Shown: piece by piece, positions 33,201 to 49,095 of the stretch
How the letters are laid out: each line of letters opens with the position of its first letter
Numbering within the stretch: position 1 is the first letter of the stretch
Assembly: GCA_008508345.1 (NCBI GenBank)
Contig: QNGE01000101.1
Location: 208,537-272,536 of the forward strand
Direction of reading: 5' to 3'
Origin: Paragonimus westermani
Lineage: Eukaryota > Platyhelminthes > Trematoda > Plagiorchiida > Troglotrematidae
Length of the DNA: 64,000 nt
The notes under the pieces: model-generated
The model's database searches: none
What the model was told of the DNA's origin: nothing
The model's input: only the letters and a program-made list of their open reading frames with translations
Position numbers and translations under genes: made by a program

Positions 33201-35867
33201 CCTAGCTTAACCTTGTCGGATGAGGAGTAAGCTACGTTTCGACAGTTTTTCCGTTGAGGACCGAGTTTTTGTAATTTACTCCCCGGATATTTGATCCACT
33301 CATCCGCTGTTCGCATCTTGGCAATGGTAGGTTTCAAAGCTGGCTCGTGCTCATGTTGCATGCGGTCATTTCCAAAATGGAGTCTGCATTTGCGCTATGT
33401 GCGTGAGTGTCTTAACAAAAAACGGGGTGGTTTCAAGGTGGTTTCGTTGCCCCTGTGTTTTTAAGCATCCTCATATATCAGCTTTGAACAGACAGATTTA
33501 CTATAACTTTGGACTGTCATGAAGTTTTATGAGCACAGTTAATTTGACCGGTGACGTAAGAACATAGAAACTTATGATGATGAAACCATATAAAGATTCA
33601 CATATATAGGTCATTCGCTATAACCACGAGCATATTCACAGCCAAATACAATTGTTATGAGGTGGAACTACTACTCTTTCGTTCAATGAAATGTAGGGAA
33701 TTAACACAGTGCACGCTGTGTATATCTAACATTCATACAAAAAGCGTACATCTTCAAACACATTACCTTCTGAGCGTGTCAGACAAGAATACGATTCCTT
33801 AAAATATGAACAAGCACCAGCGAACCCACTGTTGTGTTGGACAGTAGATGACTCCATTGGAACGCTTAACACCGTGTTACTTTTATTTGCTATAAGGCAG
33901 TTTCATAGTAACAGCACTATCACGGTAAGGCTCTAGGAAAGTAAATTTTCATACACACATATTCCGTGTACGTCAATGTTCCGAGGCGAATATTTGTGTT
34001 ACATTGAATCGCTAAAGTTCGGTCGAATTTTACTTTGCTGGCAAGCAAAAACAGCGCACGATTACAAGAAATCCAAACGCTTACATTTGGACATTAAATC
34101 CACATTTTCAGACAGATAAACTTTCTGTATACTCACTAAGACCAGTTGAATCTATTTTAATTTAACCAGTTAAAACAATCATCTCTCCGAAACAGTTAGA
34201 GATTTTCACAGTACATCATGCTGTTTCACAGCAGAAAGCAACTGTTTCCATATTAATTCCCATCTATCAATAAGTTAATTGTGGGGTCAGTAAATTGACT
34301 GCCTGTTGAAAACACCAAGGGTGATCACCACACCAAAATGTGGTAGAACTCCATAGTACGGTAGCGAACGAATGTTTATTTGAGGCTAGGGCAGCAGTGG
34401 TTGATCTGCGTCTGCAGGGTTCGCGAAGATTGGGCAAGTCTTTCGTAGAGACACATATTCCTGTAAAACCGGCTTGCTGCGATCTGTTTAACTCGAGCCA
34501 ATATGAGCTGACCATCTGTCTGTTTGTTCCGTCATGCGCTGACGCCTTAGAATTATTTACTGCGATCTACGACAAGATGGTTATTCATGAGGTACATGGC
34601 TGCAGTGGTGATCAACAAAGGTAACCGAACAGACGCTAACTTGCGACAATTGAGGCTTAGGTATTTTTTAAATGAATTTATGTGGGCTGTGTCGCACTTT
34701 TTGCTCAGTCGCTCTTGGCAGTTGGAATTTGGTTCCGATATAAGCGAGCAATATAAGCGAGACCCTGTTTCGTGTGAAAAGTGGCTACCGAAAGACACCT
34801 AAGTGAATGACACCAATAATCTAGTGGAACATGCTTTTTTCATAGTCGATTAGTGTCGGCTAAGCATCACTAACCGCCGGTACTTGTGACAGCATAAACT
34901 GTTGGGGAAAAACCATATTTAGATGATCGGACCAAGCCCACTAGATTTCGCGGAAAAATAACCAACACAATCTTTTGAAACTTCACCCTGAAAGTCCGTC
35001 TTGAATCTTCAAAAGGTAGTGGTATTTCAAATTTCTCCTGTTCTCATCAGTACGCATCAGTCATAATTCATACGCCAATCAGTATCGAGCCGTGGCCAGA
35101 AGCGGTTATGGAAACTCCGCTGGATATATAGCTTGAATATTAACAAAGATTTTGGCCAATAAAATGTAATCACACGCTTTAATCCATTACTTCAACTGAC
35201 AACTTAGGTTAAAAGTAATCGTTGATACGATACCCCCATTGATGCGCCTCCCGTCTTCCATGAATAAAAGCATTCTAGGTTTTACGGAATAGAAACCAAA
35301 TCTCAGTAACGTTGGTGTTCATCATGTGATGTCATATTCCAGTTTTGGTCCACTGACTGTGGTTTTAACTAGGTTACTGAACAGATTTCCCTCTGAGCTT
35401 CGTGGGGAGACCTGACAGCTACATTTAACATTGATGACGGTGCGCACATTCGTCCGTTCCACTTAGGTTGAAAAATAATCAGTACTTTCCACTTTCTAAA
35501 TCATCCATTATCTAGACGCCATACTGTCACACTCCGACCATTTGTTTATTTTTAAACTGACACTTGTTGGCCACTAAACTAAGTTTGGTGGTTTTGCACC
35601 TTCTTCAACGAAAATGTGATTTGTGTTCATGCTTCAAGATTCAACGAGAACACTCAAGTGGTATATCGTAAATACAGTTCAAGAAAAGCAACCATCCCAA
35701 GCATTCTCTCGGTTTGAGAATAATCAATAAAATCTTTTAATTACTACCAGCACAAACAAAGAGAATTAACCAAGTATTTCTACAGGTTTGTTTCAGAAAC
35801 AGCAACGCACTGAACCAACCAACCAGTCTGATCAATTGATCGCTAAGAAATCAGATTCCATCAACAA

Positions 35868-35922
35868 TAGCACAATGGCTGTTGGTCACAACACCGCTGT
35901 CAGATGTGAGTTCGAATCACGA
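35868..35922 (+). repeat. Possible tRNA-like head of a short repeat
   Basis: A box A-like TAGCACAATGGC (35868-35879) is followed about 28 bp later by a box B-like GAGTTCGAATCAC (35908-35920). The spacing fits a tRNA-type internal promoter, but the T stem pairs only partly and no clear acceptor stem is seen. It does not match the 3.1-kb and 55.6-kb repeats outside the boxes, so it would belong to another family. Chance occurrence is quite possible. Confidence 0.3.
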
Positions 35923-38900
35923 GTAGTTCAGCGTTGTTATCTACTCGTGTATTTATTTTTCATGTTTTTTGTGTGCAAGGAAATGGGCCAGTAGAACGGC
36001 CAGACCCTTGGCCGTAGACACAAATGAAGATTTTGCTATCTGTCCTTGGACAAACTGTAAAGTATCAAATGTTACCGCTATTTTGCTTCAGGAGTAATGA
36101 AGATATCGTGGAATCAAAAGGGTAAGCTATTGAATACTCAATGTGTTGGAGGTTACATTCGCAAAAATCATTTGAGAAGTGAACCTTGACTGCGTAATCA
36201 AAATACGGATTTGAATCTGATTGAACTGATGTGCTCTTCGAAAAGGTGAACGACAGCTTGTGTTTTCAACCGGGTGAAAAATATACGCAGGATGAAGTAA
36301 ATCGGAAAATAGGGTACGGTAAGGCTATAGAACATTTCTAACAGATGGAACATAATAGCTATGAATGCTGTTGACATCACAAGGAAATATTAATGTACCA
36401 GAACACGTATTGGTCAAATCCTCAATTCTGAATTGTCCATTTGAGACTATGCGATGTTCATCACGGAACAAAAAGGTTAACAGTTGTGACTAAATTTCAT
36501 GAGGAAGCAGTCAGTTGGTTCAACTTTGCGCAATGACGCTGAAGTATAGGGTTTGGAATAACCACCTTCATTTCTAACTAAAATCTGCTGTCACTTTTGG
36601 TGACTAAGAAGAACACTGGAGTGAAATCACACAAATATTTAACTAAAACACTTTTGAGAATTAACCTGTGCCATTCGTCGTAGAGATACTCGTGAGAAAG
36701 AGGACAAGCCCAGAGGGAGAATAAAACATCATGACGTTTTCAACTAACTGATGTATGGGAAAGACAAACCCTGATTGTCCAATATCATGAATTTTTCCCA
36801 CGAAGTCGTAAGAAACTGTCATTCGAACATAATTGTCAACTCATAGTCTCATTCGCATACTTGATAATGTAGCAGTTGAAAGTACCTAACAAACTGGTTT
36901 CAAAGAAGGGAGACAAAAGTGAGAGAGTATCAGATATCCCCCAAGACGTCAGTTTCATTAAGCACACCAGAAGTTGGACGGTCGAACCGAGAAAAAGCGA
37001 GAAAACGATAAAGTATCGAACAGGACAAACCGTTAGGTCAACCTGTGCTAATGATGATGATGGCGCTGGTAAAAGTTTTCCCAGCCACAGACTTTCTATT
37101 GTTAAAGAGCTGCGCCCTCCTTTCCCTATAAGTTGAGATTGAACGACAATGCGAGGTAATCAAGCCAATTATCATGCATCTAACGCTTCGCAGGCAGCAG
37201 TTAATCAAGGAGTTTAAGGGCATTTGGTTGCAGTGGCCAACAGTAAGCAGACTGAGAGCCGTTTCATCCAGGCTGGGCTTTATCAACAATGGTCACGCCG
37301 GAAAATCATTCGTATGAACTGTGGGCGAGAAGTGATAAGATAATCGTTTCACTAGTCAGCTAGACCACGAGGTCACAAGCACTACAGCTGCAGCAATAGT
37401 TACGTTTCTTTGTTGCGTTGGTTCAAAATACGTCCGACCTCTGTGGTGGTTCGTTAGTTGGCGGTTAAATGGCAGACGACCGATCAAATTCACCAGTTGA
37501 TGAAAACAACTGAGATAGCCTAGAATATCGCTTGCAGGACCAACCAGGTTTTTAAATTCCGTCACACCTGTAGCCTTGCATTTGATTATGTTCAGTTGAC
37601 TGACTACTGCGGAGTTAATCATAGCTTTGCTTTCTGATAACGCTTGCCCGTTTCTTCAGCATAAAACACAGTTGGGCCATCTTCATGTGGGGATTAAGGC
37701 TTATTTTCCAAAGGCAATTCCTTCGTCTCTCTGACATAGGAAGTGACGTTTAATGTTTTGCTCTGGGTTTTCTCCAGGTTCACGATTTATTGTTTAATTT
37801 TAAACGTGACGTTTGCATAAAAAATAACCAAAGATCCTCAGCACATATAGAGTTTGTCTCAAAAATGCGTTTTCGGATACAGCTGCTTTGCTAATTACTT
37901 TGCAGGACCATTCATTAAACTATAGAATGGAGTAAGCCGTAGTTAGGACCTCTTAAATATGGCTAGTATTTTCAGATGAAAGTTGTCACCGTTTCTATTT
38001 GCTACCTAAGATTCGAGTAGAAAAACAATATTTGCACGCACTATGAGGAATTATGTAAGGTTACGTAACACGCACAAACGGGTCACTTACTGTCAAGTAT
38101 GACAGGTGTTAAAATCATACTGCCCACTGAAAATAGAAACAACGGGTTAGCGATTTGAACAGAATAAGGTGCCCATTTAATAACACAAGAAAGCAGGCTG
38201 AAAACGATGTGAACCGTTGGGCAGCCACGTGCGAAAACAACTGAGTGGATTTTGACATTTTCAGTCAAAGCAACTGTTTCATCACTGCTTTCATATGCAT
38301 CTATAAAACCATTACCGTTATCGGAATTTCTAAGAGTCTGTAAATTCTAACTACGACGGGATACTCGAACGTTGCAGGCTAACCATTCAGATGTCTCTTA
38401 CGCCTTCGAAAACATTAAATACCTATTTTGAAAAATAGTTCCCGGATTCAATTAACACAACCATCAAGGAGGGAATGAGACCCTGCCGGAGCGGTTAGAT
38501 AAAACAATTTTTGGAGCTAAAGTTCATAACAGTTTCTTAAATTAAGACCCAGCCAGGTAAAAATCGAGCAAAGGGGCAGTTGATGTTCTCAGCAAAACAG
38601 TGCTACATTGGTTACTGACGATTATTTCCAACTTTCGCAAACTGATATCATTGTTATTAGTTCATCTTTCCATATCTGTCACCTTGTCTTAAAATATACA
38701 TTACGTATTGTATAAAAGTTGCGGTCGTAACCCTGTTGCTTGTGTGGGGTATGCTGCGTAAGGCAGTCAATGATTCCTTCTTCAGAATCGGAGAAGCAAT
38801 TTCTCTTGTGAAGCTTATGGTAACTTTATGAAGTCAAGAAACCGCGGACTGGTAAAACTGGACGTGATGACCCCAACACATTCTCATACAACAAACATTA

Positions 38901-41900
38901 GGTCGATTTAACTAGCTTCATACAAAGTATCTGAAAAATCGCCATTATTAAGTGCCGCAAATTTTTCTGTTTCACGTTATTACCTCTTAGCGAACCGTTC
39001 TTTCTCTGTAAACTCTGCGGTCTGAAGTAGCTCAGCTTCACAATACTTTCATGAGAAACACCTAGCTAGGTTTTTATGACGCAAACTGAGCCACCTACCA
39101 ATGCGATCTTATTCATTGGAACTCATTCTAGTGAGTACCCCAGTTATCACCACAGTATGCTCGTAATTTCAATACTACTAGATTCAATGCAAATCAGGGC
39201 TTTCCCGAACTTCCAGTTAATTAATTATCTGCATTCGGGTGGTTGAACTTATATCAAGGTTAACCTGCAACTGTTCCAAGTGTGTGATGTTTTCAGACTG
39301 GTAGATACCAATGTGTCCATCTAAAAGCGAGTAAGTGGATTCATGGGATGCTTTACCACCGGGATACAGACCATTGTAAGAAAGGTTACTAGAATCAGGT
39401 GAAACTACTCAAGCTGACCTCCAACAGAACAATACTGGAAAACATCGAAAAATGCATCACAAACTAAAAGTACACTTGTAGTTTCAAAACGTTGCACGGA
39501 TCCAAAAAACTGTTTGGAGAAATTGGTCGTGGTAGTAATCATACGTAACGAACAATCATTTAACCAAAGTGAAAGTTTTCATTTATTCGCGAACCGTAGA
39601 CAATGTTGAGGTGGGTGTGTAGTTCCAATTATTCGGACACATACGTATTAGTCAAATAAAGTTGGCGGAAAGATCATCTGCAATGTAAAAAATATTGACA
39701 TTTCACGTGTTGCAAGAAGCGTTTCGAAGTGGTATAATTTACGAATTCGTTGTTGATGATGAGGCGAATAACGGTTACTGTTAACAGCAATCTGAACCTG
39801 TTGTGCCTTCAAGAATTTAAGAAGCGTAAGCTATGTCCAAAATTTTGTGCAGAATGTATAGAAAGGCAGTTGGTTTCTATGCTGAATACGTGACTTGGAA
39901 TAAGTGGCTATAGCAGGCGCTAACTGAGTGACACAAACATTAAAAGCCATGCAGTATAATTGAACAGAACTGGGAATGTTTCAGAAATGAAGATAGAATA
40001 GTTTCACGTGTCAAGGAAAATTGCCGCAAACGGTTTTCTTCTCTAATGTGATGTGACGCAAGAGTGTTTTCTCATGTTCTGCCTTGTGACCAAACTTTAC
40101 GTAGTGCCCAATCCTAGCTTTCATTCTTCGGGGTTTGAGGTGACCAACGCTAAGTAACATCAAGCAAACAGTAGCTTGACAAGACATGGAGACAGTTTTA
40201 TGATTAATTCGTTAAATGCGACCGCTGATGACCGTATTTATTCAATAGCAACACATTTAATCAGGTGATCTTTTACTCCAAAGCGAGTTTTTTTCAAACT
40301 TTGGTACGCGCACTATAATTCTGATTCCTGCTTTGCTCACGACGTGTTCCCTTTCAAAAATTTCGAAATCGATTTTATACAGTAATTAAATTTGGACTTC
40401 GTACGAAAAACGCCCGATACTTCTAACAGAACCAAGTAAATCAGATGTTACTTTTGTCAACCAAATAGTTACTCCCCAAAATGTGAAACAGTCATGCGAT
40501 CACCAAAATGTGTAAAGAAATCGCTGCTGACAGGTACTAGATTGTTCAGTTTTCGTGCTTACACATACGGGCACAACGCGTTTCATAATAGTGGAGCGTC
40601 AGTTGACATCTGGTCGCCACGTTAGTTGAAAGAACGAGCAGGATGTAGTCCATTCCTCAGTCTTTGAAATTTCAATTCATCTTCGACTGGCACTTACAAA
40701 GGCGAACTGATATCAGAGCTGCAAGCTACTCTGTTCGGCTTTGAATTCCTAACAGAGTATCCAGCCGTGGTCTTGTCCACCACTGTCGAACGTTTCCATC
40801 GTTATCCCCCCCACATTCCATATTGTTTTGCCGGAACCTATGCCATCTTAATAGTTTTGAGTTAACCGTAAAACAACGAGTTCTTTCAAGTAAACGGAAT
40901 AATGTCGAAATGACGTGAGATATGCTCGGATAAGTCACATGACACGTTTACTAAAATGCCGTAAGCTTACGGATTGGCATTACATGAACCGAAAACTCGC
41001 GTTTCTCGGTGGGCAGCATTCTGTTTTGCCGACACCATCTGCCTTTGAATAAACTCTTTCCGTGTGCAGGTGTTACGAACAGCCAGCCTTCAGTCAGAAT
41101 AAATCTTACACACATATTTTGTTGGTTGGTAAGTTCATTGTAATTTTGCATTCGTGTGGCAGTGTTCCAGGTTTGGTTGAAAATCCCAAATTGTGTTATG
41201 GTTTTATTGGCTCAGTTTGCAATCCACTTCCGTATTGCCACAATTGTTTAGTCTAAGTGTCATAAATGGTATTTTGTTTTTGAATGAAAGACGCAGCTTC
41301 TGCATGGTTATCGGCTTCTAATTCTCCTGTCCTCTCAGACTCTGATGCCAAAATCGTCTAATAAATATGTCCAAAAGTTCTTTTCACTCACTTGAAATGC
41401 CGTTCACCGCTTGGTGCAATTTTTAACCAAATATACTTACATTCGGCCTCTTGCTTACGTAGAGACCGGGGCGTTCACATACGGTATTTAACAAAACGCA
41501 CGCGACAATTTTTCCACGCACGTGCACAAAATCACATCCACGTACATATAAACTAACTCACCCCAGTATAACAAACGAAATCACTGCTTCTCCTAGTATT
41601 TAAAGCGCTTCAGTGTGAAAGGCTTTGAGAAGCTCTGAACGAGAATTTTGAGTCGGCCTCTGGGTGCGTTAATTTTCATACAACTTACATGTACGCTATG
41701 ATATTCGCCGACCACTGAACGTCGTCTGTGTGTTGAATTCTAGCGACCGTATGTGAGTTGACTTGTACTGAGCTCAGTGTGTGTTGCGAGGCTTGTTAGG
41801 TTCCGGCCAGCTCAAGAACTATAGTGAATGTCGTATTGTTAAGTTCATCAAATAATAGACATTGAACAATAGGCAAGAAAATCGGAAGCACCAACCTACG

Positions 41901-44900
41901 AGTTGGTTACTTTCGAGGCGATGTTACGCGTTGTGAATTTAGCTGAAACCTTCCACACCATTCGTTATCGAGTCTGAGTCAAACATCGGCTAAAGTTTCA
42001 CTTATAGGTAGAAGCTGAGCTCAATTGTGAATGTTCGGCTGATATAAACCGAAAAGATCACCCTCTACCTACAGCAATTCGCGAAAACGCCTGAAAAACG
42101 TGTTATTTCTGTTTAACCAAAATTCTCTGGGAATACGCAAGAAAATGTCGACTGGTATTGTTTGGAGGACATCCACGGTAAGCAAACGGTAGATGATAAT
42201 CTTCAAGTTTTCGAGAAATACCTTTTGATAGGTGAGAAGTTTTCATTCACTAATGATGGCATTTGAGAAAAAAACAAATAATGCCTACTCAAAACCCATT
42301 CGAACGTAATCCTCCGATTGTCCAGATTACCGATAGTTTCAGAGATTTGCGTGGACTATCTTTCCGTCAACAAAAATGATATTTACGTTTTTACGTATCA
42401 AAGTTGTTACATCCGTTCCTACTTGATGTCTGCTGAAGATGGAAAGCTGTCGGAGAGAGAAATTAAAACTAACTCTCATTGCCACTTATCACTCTCACGA
42501 CTTGCCCAGTGTGAAGCGCAGGCTCTGGGAATTTTTATTAGATAGCTGTGTGAAGTTGGGATTTAATTTCTTGGTGGCCTTGTACAGTTTGGATCGATGT
42601 GTTCGCATGCTGATACCACTAAGCATTATCGACTGGTTACTTCAAACGCATTTGAGCATTGGCAGCTAAGTATCACGTTGTAACATATATCACCGCATAC
42701 GAATTTTACTCCAACTTCATGAATAAACGTGTATTTTGGTGGAACGCATCGATTGCGAGAGCTCGAAAGTTTTCAGACATCGGTTTATTAATACTCACAT
42801 TTTATCGTGGCTCCGGCGTTCGGACGAGTTTGTTAATCGACTTGTCTCCAAAAGAGGCAGTTAGCCCAAATTCTGCTTCAGAATATAAAAACCATGGATA
42901 GCCATTAGTCTGACCATCTAGTTTTGCCAATGAAACTGCGAGTCGTAACAACCAACCGTACATTCGCTGAACAACTAAAAAGCAAATTAGTGTGTTCAAC
43001 CTGTTCAGCCCCAGGTGGTGATATATGACCGGATGATATGTTTCACGTGGTTCAAAAATTTACCTGTATATGCTAACTCCCGAATAAGAGAGTTCGTGTA
43101 GACAACTTTATGTGCTTTTCCTTTGTGGTGATTCAAGTAGTAATTGTGCACACGGATTCGGTAGTTCTAACACTTGCTGACAGAATAAGACTGTCCACAT
43201 AAACTGTTTGCTTTCCTGATGAACAATACCTCAACTCCCCATTAGTTTGAACAATCCAAAGCAATACTTCCACCAAAACTGTGGTAAACCTTGTTTGCTT
43301 TTGGTCCACATACTAGGTCTACAAAAACTCACATGCTGAGGAAAGTATGAGGGTATGGTAGATGCGTGACACCAGCGTAAATTCTTCAGATGCAATACCA
43401 AAGGAAGCAACCGACCATTGCTGGCTCTTAAAAATGAACAATGCTCAACGTACAATCTGTACAGAGATTTCTCACCTGACGTGACTGCGAGTTTAAAGAG
43501 ATCCAACGCGGTTGACTTTAGGCATCACTAGCATGTTTCCAGCACTCAGTTTCCCAGGCCAGCTCCTATTACCTGGGTAAACGATAACCTGACGCATGCT
43601 CAGCAGATTGTTTGGGGCCAAGTGCGTTCTGGAAAGAATATTATGAAGATCAGTCGAAACTTCGCCGCACTTAAAACATGCTGCAGACCTAATACCAATC
43701 AATCAGTAATTTTTCTTTCAATAGTGTTCTCTGGGTTCCAATTCATAAAGTCCTCCTAATCGTTACAATCCGAGCAGTTGGAAGTATAGGCTGTATGCCA
43801 TACGCTGATAACCATTCCAAACAGTACTCACATAATGTTATTCTCATTCGCATGCACGTATTCGATTGTTGACTTTATACTTGCTTTGCAAGTAACATCC
43901 ATATAGGTGACTGGTCATCAATTTCATTCTGCGTTCTTCGCGGTGAATTGTGAATCCCTTCTCCGAATAAAAATCAGTCTTTTTATAGTTCTGTTTTGCA
44001 AGGTTACTTCTCGGCACTCCTGTGCACCCTCAGTTCTTACTGTCAACGCGTATGGTCTTAAATGAGATATTTTTCTAACATTTTGAACCGTTTAACGGCA
44101 CTTTCAGACGAACAGATTACGGTAGCAGATAAACATGCGGAGATTGTCAGTTATTCAAAACGGTTGTAATGAATTACACTTAACGTGATTTTTTGTTTAT
44201 TGAACCCTGCTCTAATTTGTTTTTTAATATGGTCCAATTAGATCAGATGGTAGATGTCCTCACAAGAAAATTATGGATAAATCACTCGTTATGAAAACAG
44301 CTAAAGTTACGGTCGACGAAATGCACAAAACTGTGAGTGGATCACTGCAACCGGTATGATGCGACTTGCAATATTCGGCAGGCATTTGTACTAACAGAAC
44401 TTTGACTCTATTTGAACTGCTTCATTTTGTCCAAACGTCTGCATTACAGTTGGCGCAATAAACCTTGGGATTCATGGCTAATTGGCGGGTTATCAAATTT
44501 CTTAGCAATATTTTTCGCTCCCACTATTTATTTTTATTTTTTTTCATACCGCCAAACTAAATAATTAAAATCCTCACGGTTGATCCAAGTTTCCCGTCCA
44601 GATACCATGATGAAGGTGACAAGAGTTATTGGGCCGTTCTATGTTCGTATTCGTAATGACAGAATGAACCCTTCTTTTGTCAATTACTAGGTATGTAAGC
44701 TTATTCAAATCCCCAGGAATGAACAGAACTTTCATATTGCATACCGATAAGTAAGCAGCCGTTCTGACTACCGTGCGATGTACGAGAAAATTGAAAATAT
44801 TTTCTGACCAATCAGAACTAATATGATTTTGCTTGAATACGTTCAATTATAAGTTCGCTTGACCTCACTACTCGAAAGGAAATAGTTCATCGATCGACCC

Positions 44901-47900
44901 TATAACACAAGAACAAATTACCTACCCTTTTTCTATTCTGTTTTATCACATGTCCACCTAAGCTGTCCTAACCTGTCGTTTTACCTTAATGATGACGGAA
45001 ATGGAAATAGGGCATATATTTTGTTCATTTTTTTACGGTAAGTTAACAGTATGTTATCTCTGTCATTTTTGTTACATTAGTTAGAGGCTGGAACCTTACA
45101 GGTTAACAAGAAAACGAAAAAGTATGACTGGAATTTATTGTGAGGCATTTCAACAAGATATATCTTCCGAAGAAAACAACTGCTTAACCGATGATAATTT
45201 TCTTCTCTGTGGGAATTATGCTTTTCAAAAAATCGACTATTGTGAGTGCGTCACAGTGAGTAGGGTAAAATAACCTATAAAAAACATCAGTAGAGACGCC
45301 CCCGTTATTCTGCCGTTTCTGTACACAGCTATTCGCAAAGTTTTGAATCAGTATGTGCCTTATAAGGTGCGGCAGCGTAGATGATGTTTGTAAGTCAAAA
45401 ATCACGGAAACCACAAGAAAGGCTTTGTCCTTCTTGACAGTCATCAAATACACGTATCCTGTGAATACAAAACATACATAGCACCAGGCCTGGCAGATGA
45501 AAAAGTGTGGATACTAACTCGTTTGCGAGTTGGAATTAAAATACCATCTGTGAGTTCACTGCAGACTGAGTTTCTATGCAGTTCTATTCAGTGTTGTCAA
45601 AATCAGCACTTCACTGAATCTGAAAAAGCAAAATACCTCGCAACTATCTATATATTGTACGCCTTTCCTAATAGTTTATGGTGGCACTCACAGAACCATA
45701 TGTCGAAATAAACAATCATGATATGCTTGAATGATTTGCACCAACCTGCAGATAATGAACGACTAATTGGTCGTTTGTTACGTTGCATGCTTACGCGCTG
45801 GTGGGTATCACCCTGAGCTGCTCAGGTTGGAATGAGAGCTAACTGGAGAGAAGTTAGACCCAAAAGAACTCAGTTAACACATCACTATAAACCCTGTCTG
45901 GATGATAACCAAGTTGAGGGTGTACAAAAAAGAAAGCGGTCGAAGGGAAGTGTATTAGGATTTATTCTTTCTTGTTTCGCAACCCCCGAAAAATTTGGTG
46001 AAGTGCAGATTGTTTGTTTCTTCCATTTCAATGAATAGCCGTTAGGTCGAAGTGAAGATGCGCCATGTGTACAATTAAGTTCAGGCGTCTGGCTTTGGAA
46101 TCAGTAAATAAACACAGAATTAATATTCTATAAAAAGTTTGTTATTACAAACATTTTACCGTCATAAACAGAAGTCATATATGTTTGACGACTGAGTGGG
46201 GTTTCAGGAAAATCCACTAGATGATTCAACTCTTTACAGATTTATAGGTCCAAAGGACTGTAGTATAGTTTTGAAAGACTACAAGGTGCACTAGTTACAC
46301 GAGGAGAAAAAGAAAACTAAGCTAATCTAAATATTTTCTTATAACAATATGAAATAATTAAAAAACATTACAGTAATAAATGTTGATCTGAAACCATAAG
46401 TGAACATGACCAAACCGTAGACAATATGCTGAATGGCCACTCCTGTTAACACAAAGTATTTTGGGTAAGCAGATGTGTAATAGTCCTAGGGACCCAGTTT
46501 ACTCCGTTCCTTGTTTTGGGCAGGCTTCGAAAAACATCGATTTCACAGACAAGACCAGCTATTTCTAATAGAAAAGTACCCAAGAATGCAGAACTATCGC
46601 AGACATATCACTTAAATTTTGTTACTTTAAGGAACATTCCTGATTGACAGGCATCATGACTAACGATTTCGAGCTACCTAGCCACCAATCAGTTGGGACA
46701 AGTTCTTCGTATACATATCCAGTTATAGCTTAAGGAAAGATCTGAGGCAGTTCACTGATGCAAGCCTGCCACAAGTTAAGGACAATCAAGAACACTTGGA
46801 GTAATCACGCCTCTGCAGTTCTTATCTTATTGTCAGCAGTGTTTAAGTTGTTCCCCTCCAGCACTTTTCACTGGAGCTGAGAGGGACTAACATCAATTAC
46901 CAGGAAATCCTGACGACCACGAGTTGCCTTTCATTTTATTACCCAGGTCAACTTGCAATAAAGATGACTGTACTTCAGAAGGCAGAATATGTGCTGCAAA
47001 CAAGTTGACGTAAAGTTAAGCGTTACATTCAAACCCGTGTCACAAGTACGAACGGGTGAATGTTTGAAACTAGACGTTGAGATGAATGTGTAAACGAGCC
47101 GGTTTTAGACCCCACCTCTAGAAAACTACTACGGTATATTTTCCATAGGTGTGTTCATTCAGTAAACGGTCTTCCTCAAATTTGTTGGGATGACCTTTCC
47201 AAGATTACGTCAACTAGCAGTTTGCGGGATTCTGCAATCAACCAAAAAATCTCATAATCCATTAGACTCAAGAACATCGAGGGTGTTGGTGGTTTTCACC
47301 ACAGCTCTACAAGGTTCTAGCTTATGTGTCTCATGCAACTAAGACCTTGGGGTGAAAGCGTGTGGGAACAAATGAAACGCTAAAATTGTGATATTTTTCA
47401 AACGTTATCCGTAATTTTGAGAATATGTGATGATGTATAAAAGAAGACTGACATTTTTGTAATATTCCTATTGAAACCGAAAAAACAGGAAAACGCTATT
47501 CTTTTATTGATGTGCCGGAATAAGAAACGTTCAGCTATCTAACCTTTACAGCAAACCGCTAAACCATACTTTGAGCGTTTTTAAAGATACAACGTAAATT
47601 TTACCTACGACCATCATTCACACAAATTTTCGTTATTTTCATCCACATGTTCATGGGATCCATGAGTTTTATTCCAAACATATGGAATAATCTTAAACTG
47701 GACATTTTTACAAATTGTATTTCTTAAGATGTACCAATGGATGCTAGACATTAGATCAATCGGGTTTAACAATATTGATATTACCCCCACAGTGCGTATA
47801 AAAATTAAATATCCATAGCTCACCAGTAGTTACACGTTTTTATGGGTTGTTGCAAACTTATCGGTTTCCGTCAGATTCATGAGCTGCTTTCGTGGTTCTG

Positions 47901-49095
47901 GAAGTTTTATCCGTTTCTCTAGAGCTTATAGTTACTGACATTGAGTCACAGACATCTCAACAAAAGTTATGCATTTGTCTTATTTGTTCATGCCTGAAAT
48001 GAAAGTCACAATGAAGTACAATTAAAAAGTATCCACCTTAAGTGTTTCTTCTGCAGAATCCAATTTTAGAGAACACGTTGGGTCGCTGAGACCTATGAAT
48101 GGCATAAAGCCATTTACCACAACAACGGAATTTTGCTAGCCAATTTCTAACAAATCAAAGGTATTATTTATAAATCTTAGCACCATCCACACTAGCGAAA
48201 CAAGAAAAAGTTAGTCTTCGTTGCAACTTCTCAAATGTAGCTAGCCGGGAAGGGATTTACACCGAATCACGAGTCAAGTGATTGTCCACTTGATAGCAGA
48301 GACCGTAGGATTGTCATACAAAACAATGCATTTGAACTGCCCACTTATGCAAATTATAGCGATTTTGTGTTCAAAGGGCGGTTTACATGAAAAGAAGAGG
48401 CCCGGTAAAAGAATTCATGTTGTACTACGTCGCCAGTGGATAACAAACACGCACATTAATTAGCATGTTCTAATCGCTGTTGTTACTCATCTGGCTAGTA
48501 TCAAATTGGTCGTTTAATCCAGCTGTCAAATTCTGTCCAGGACTTTCTCGTACCACTACCAATATATATCTGGTACAGGCCAAGGCAGCATTCATTTATT
48601 AGTGATTGTGTCACACCACAGTTTTTGTCAGAAAGTCAAAACGTTTGTTCGGTCTCATTAGGTTGCTGCCACCCGAGACGTTGTTTCTAACACCAACCTC
48701 GTTCATTAAGAGGAGAGAAAGTCTGTTGTATCAATTGCACTGAAGTCTGTTCATCGACCAGAAACGTTCAATTTTAATCTTACTCTTGGAAGTGTGATAT
48801 GAACTTCTAGCTCCAGTAATGAAACAATGGTAACGTGTTTGATGTAGTTAATCGGTATTAATTGGTTACAGAATCACATATTTTCCATTGTAGTAACTGA
48901 GGAGAATGAAGTGTGATGTCACACATGATGTAGAATATTTTCTGAACCTCTTCAAACAGCCTTCCATAGATAAAACAAAACCTGTCCATTTGATCCAGAT
49001 CTTCTTGGTTGAGGCGTCTACAGTGCCCATGTAACTATTGAATCTATGCATTCTAGTATTCAAATGCAACATTTCGATAAAGGTAAACATAACCA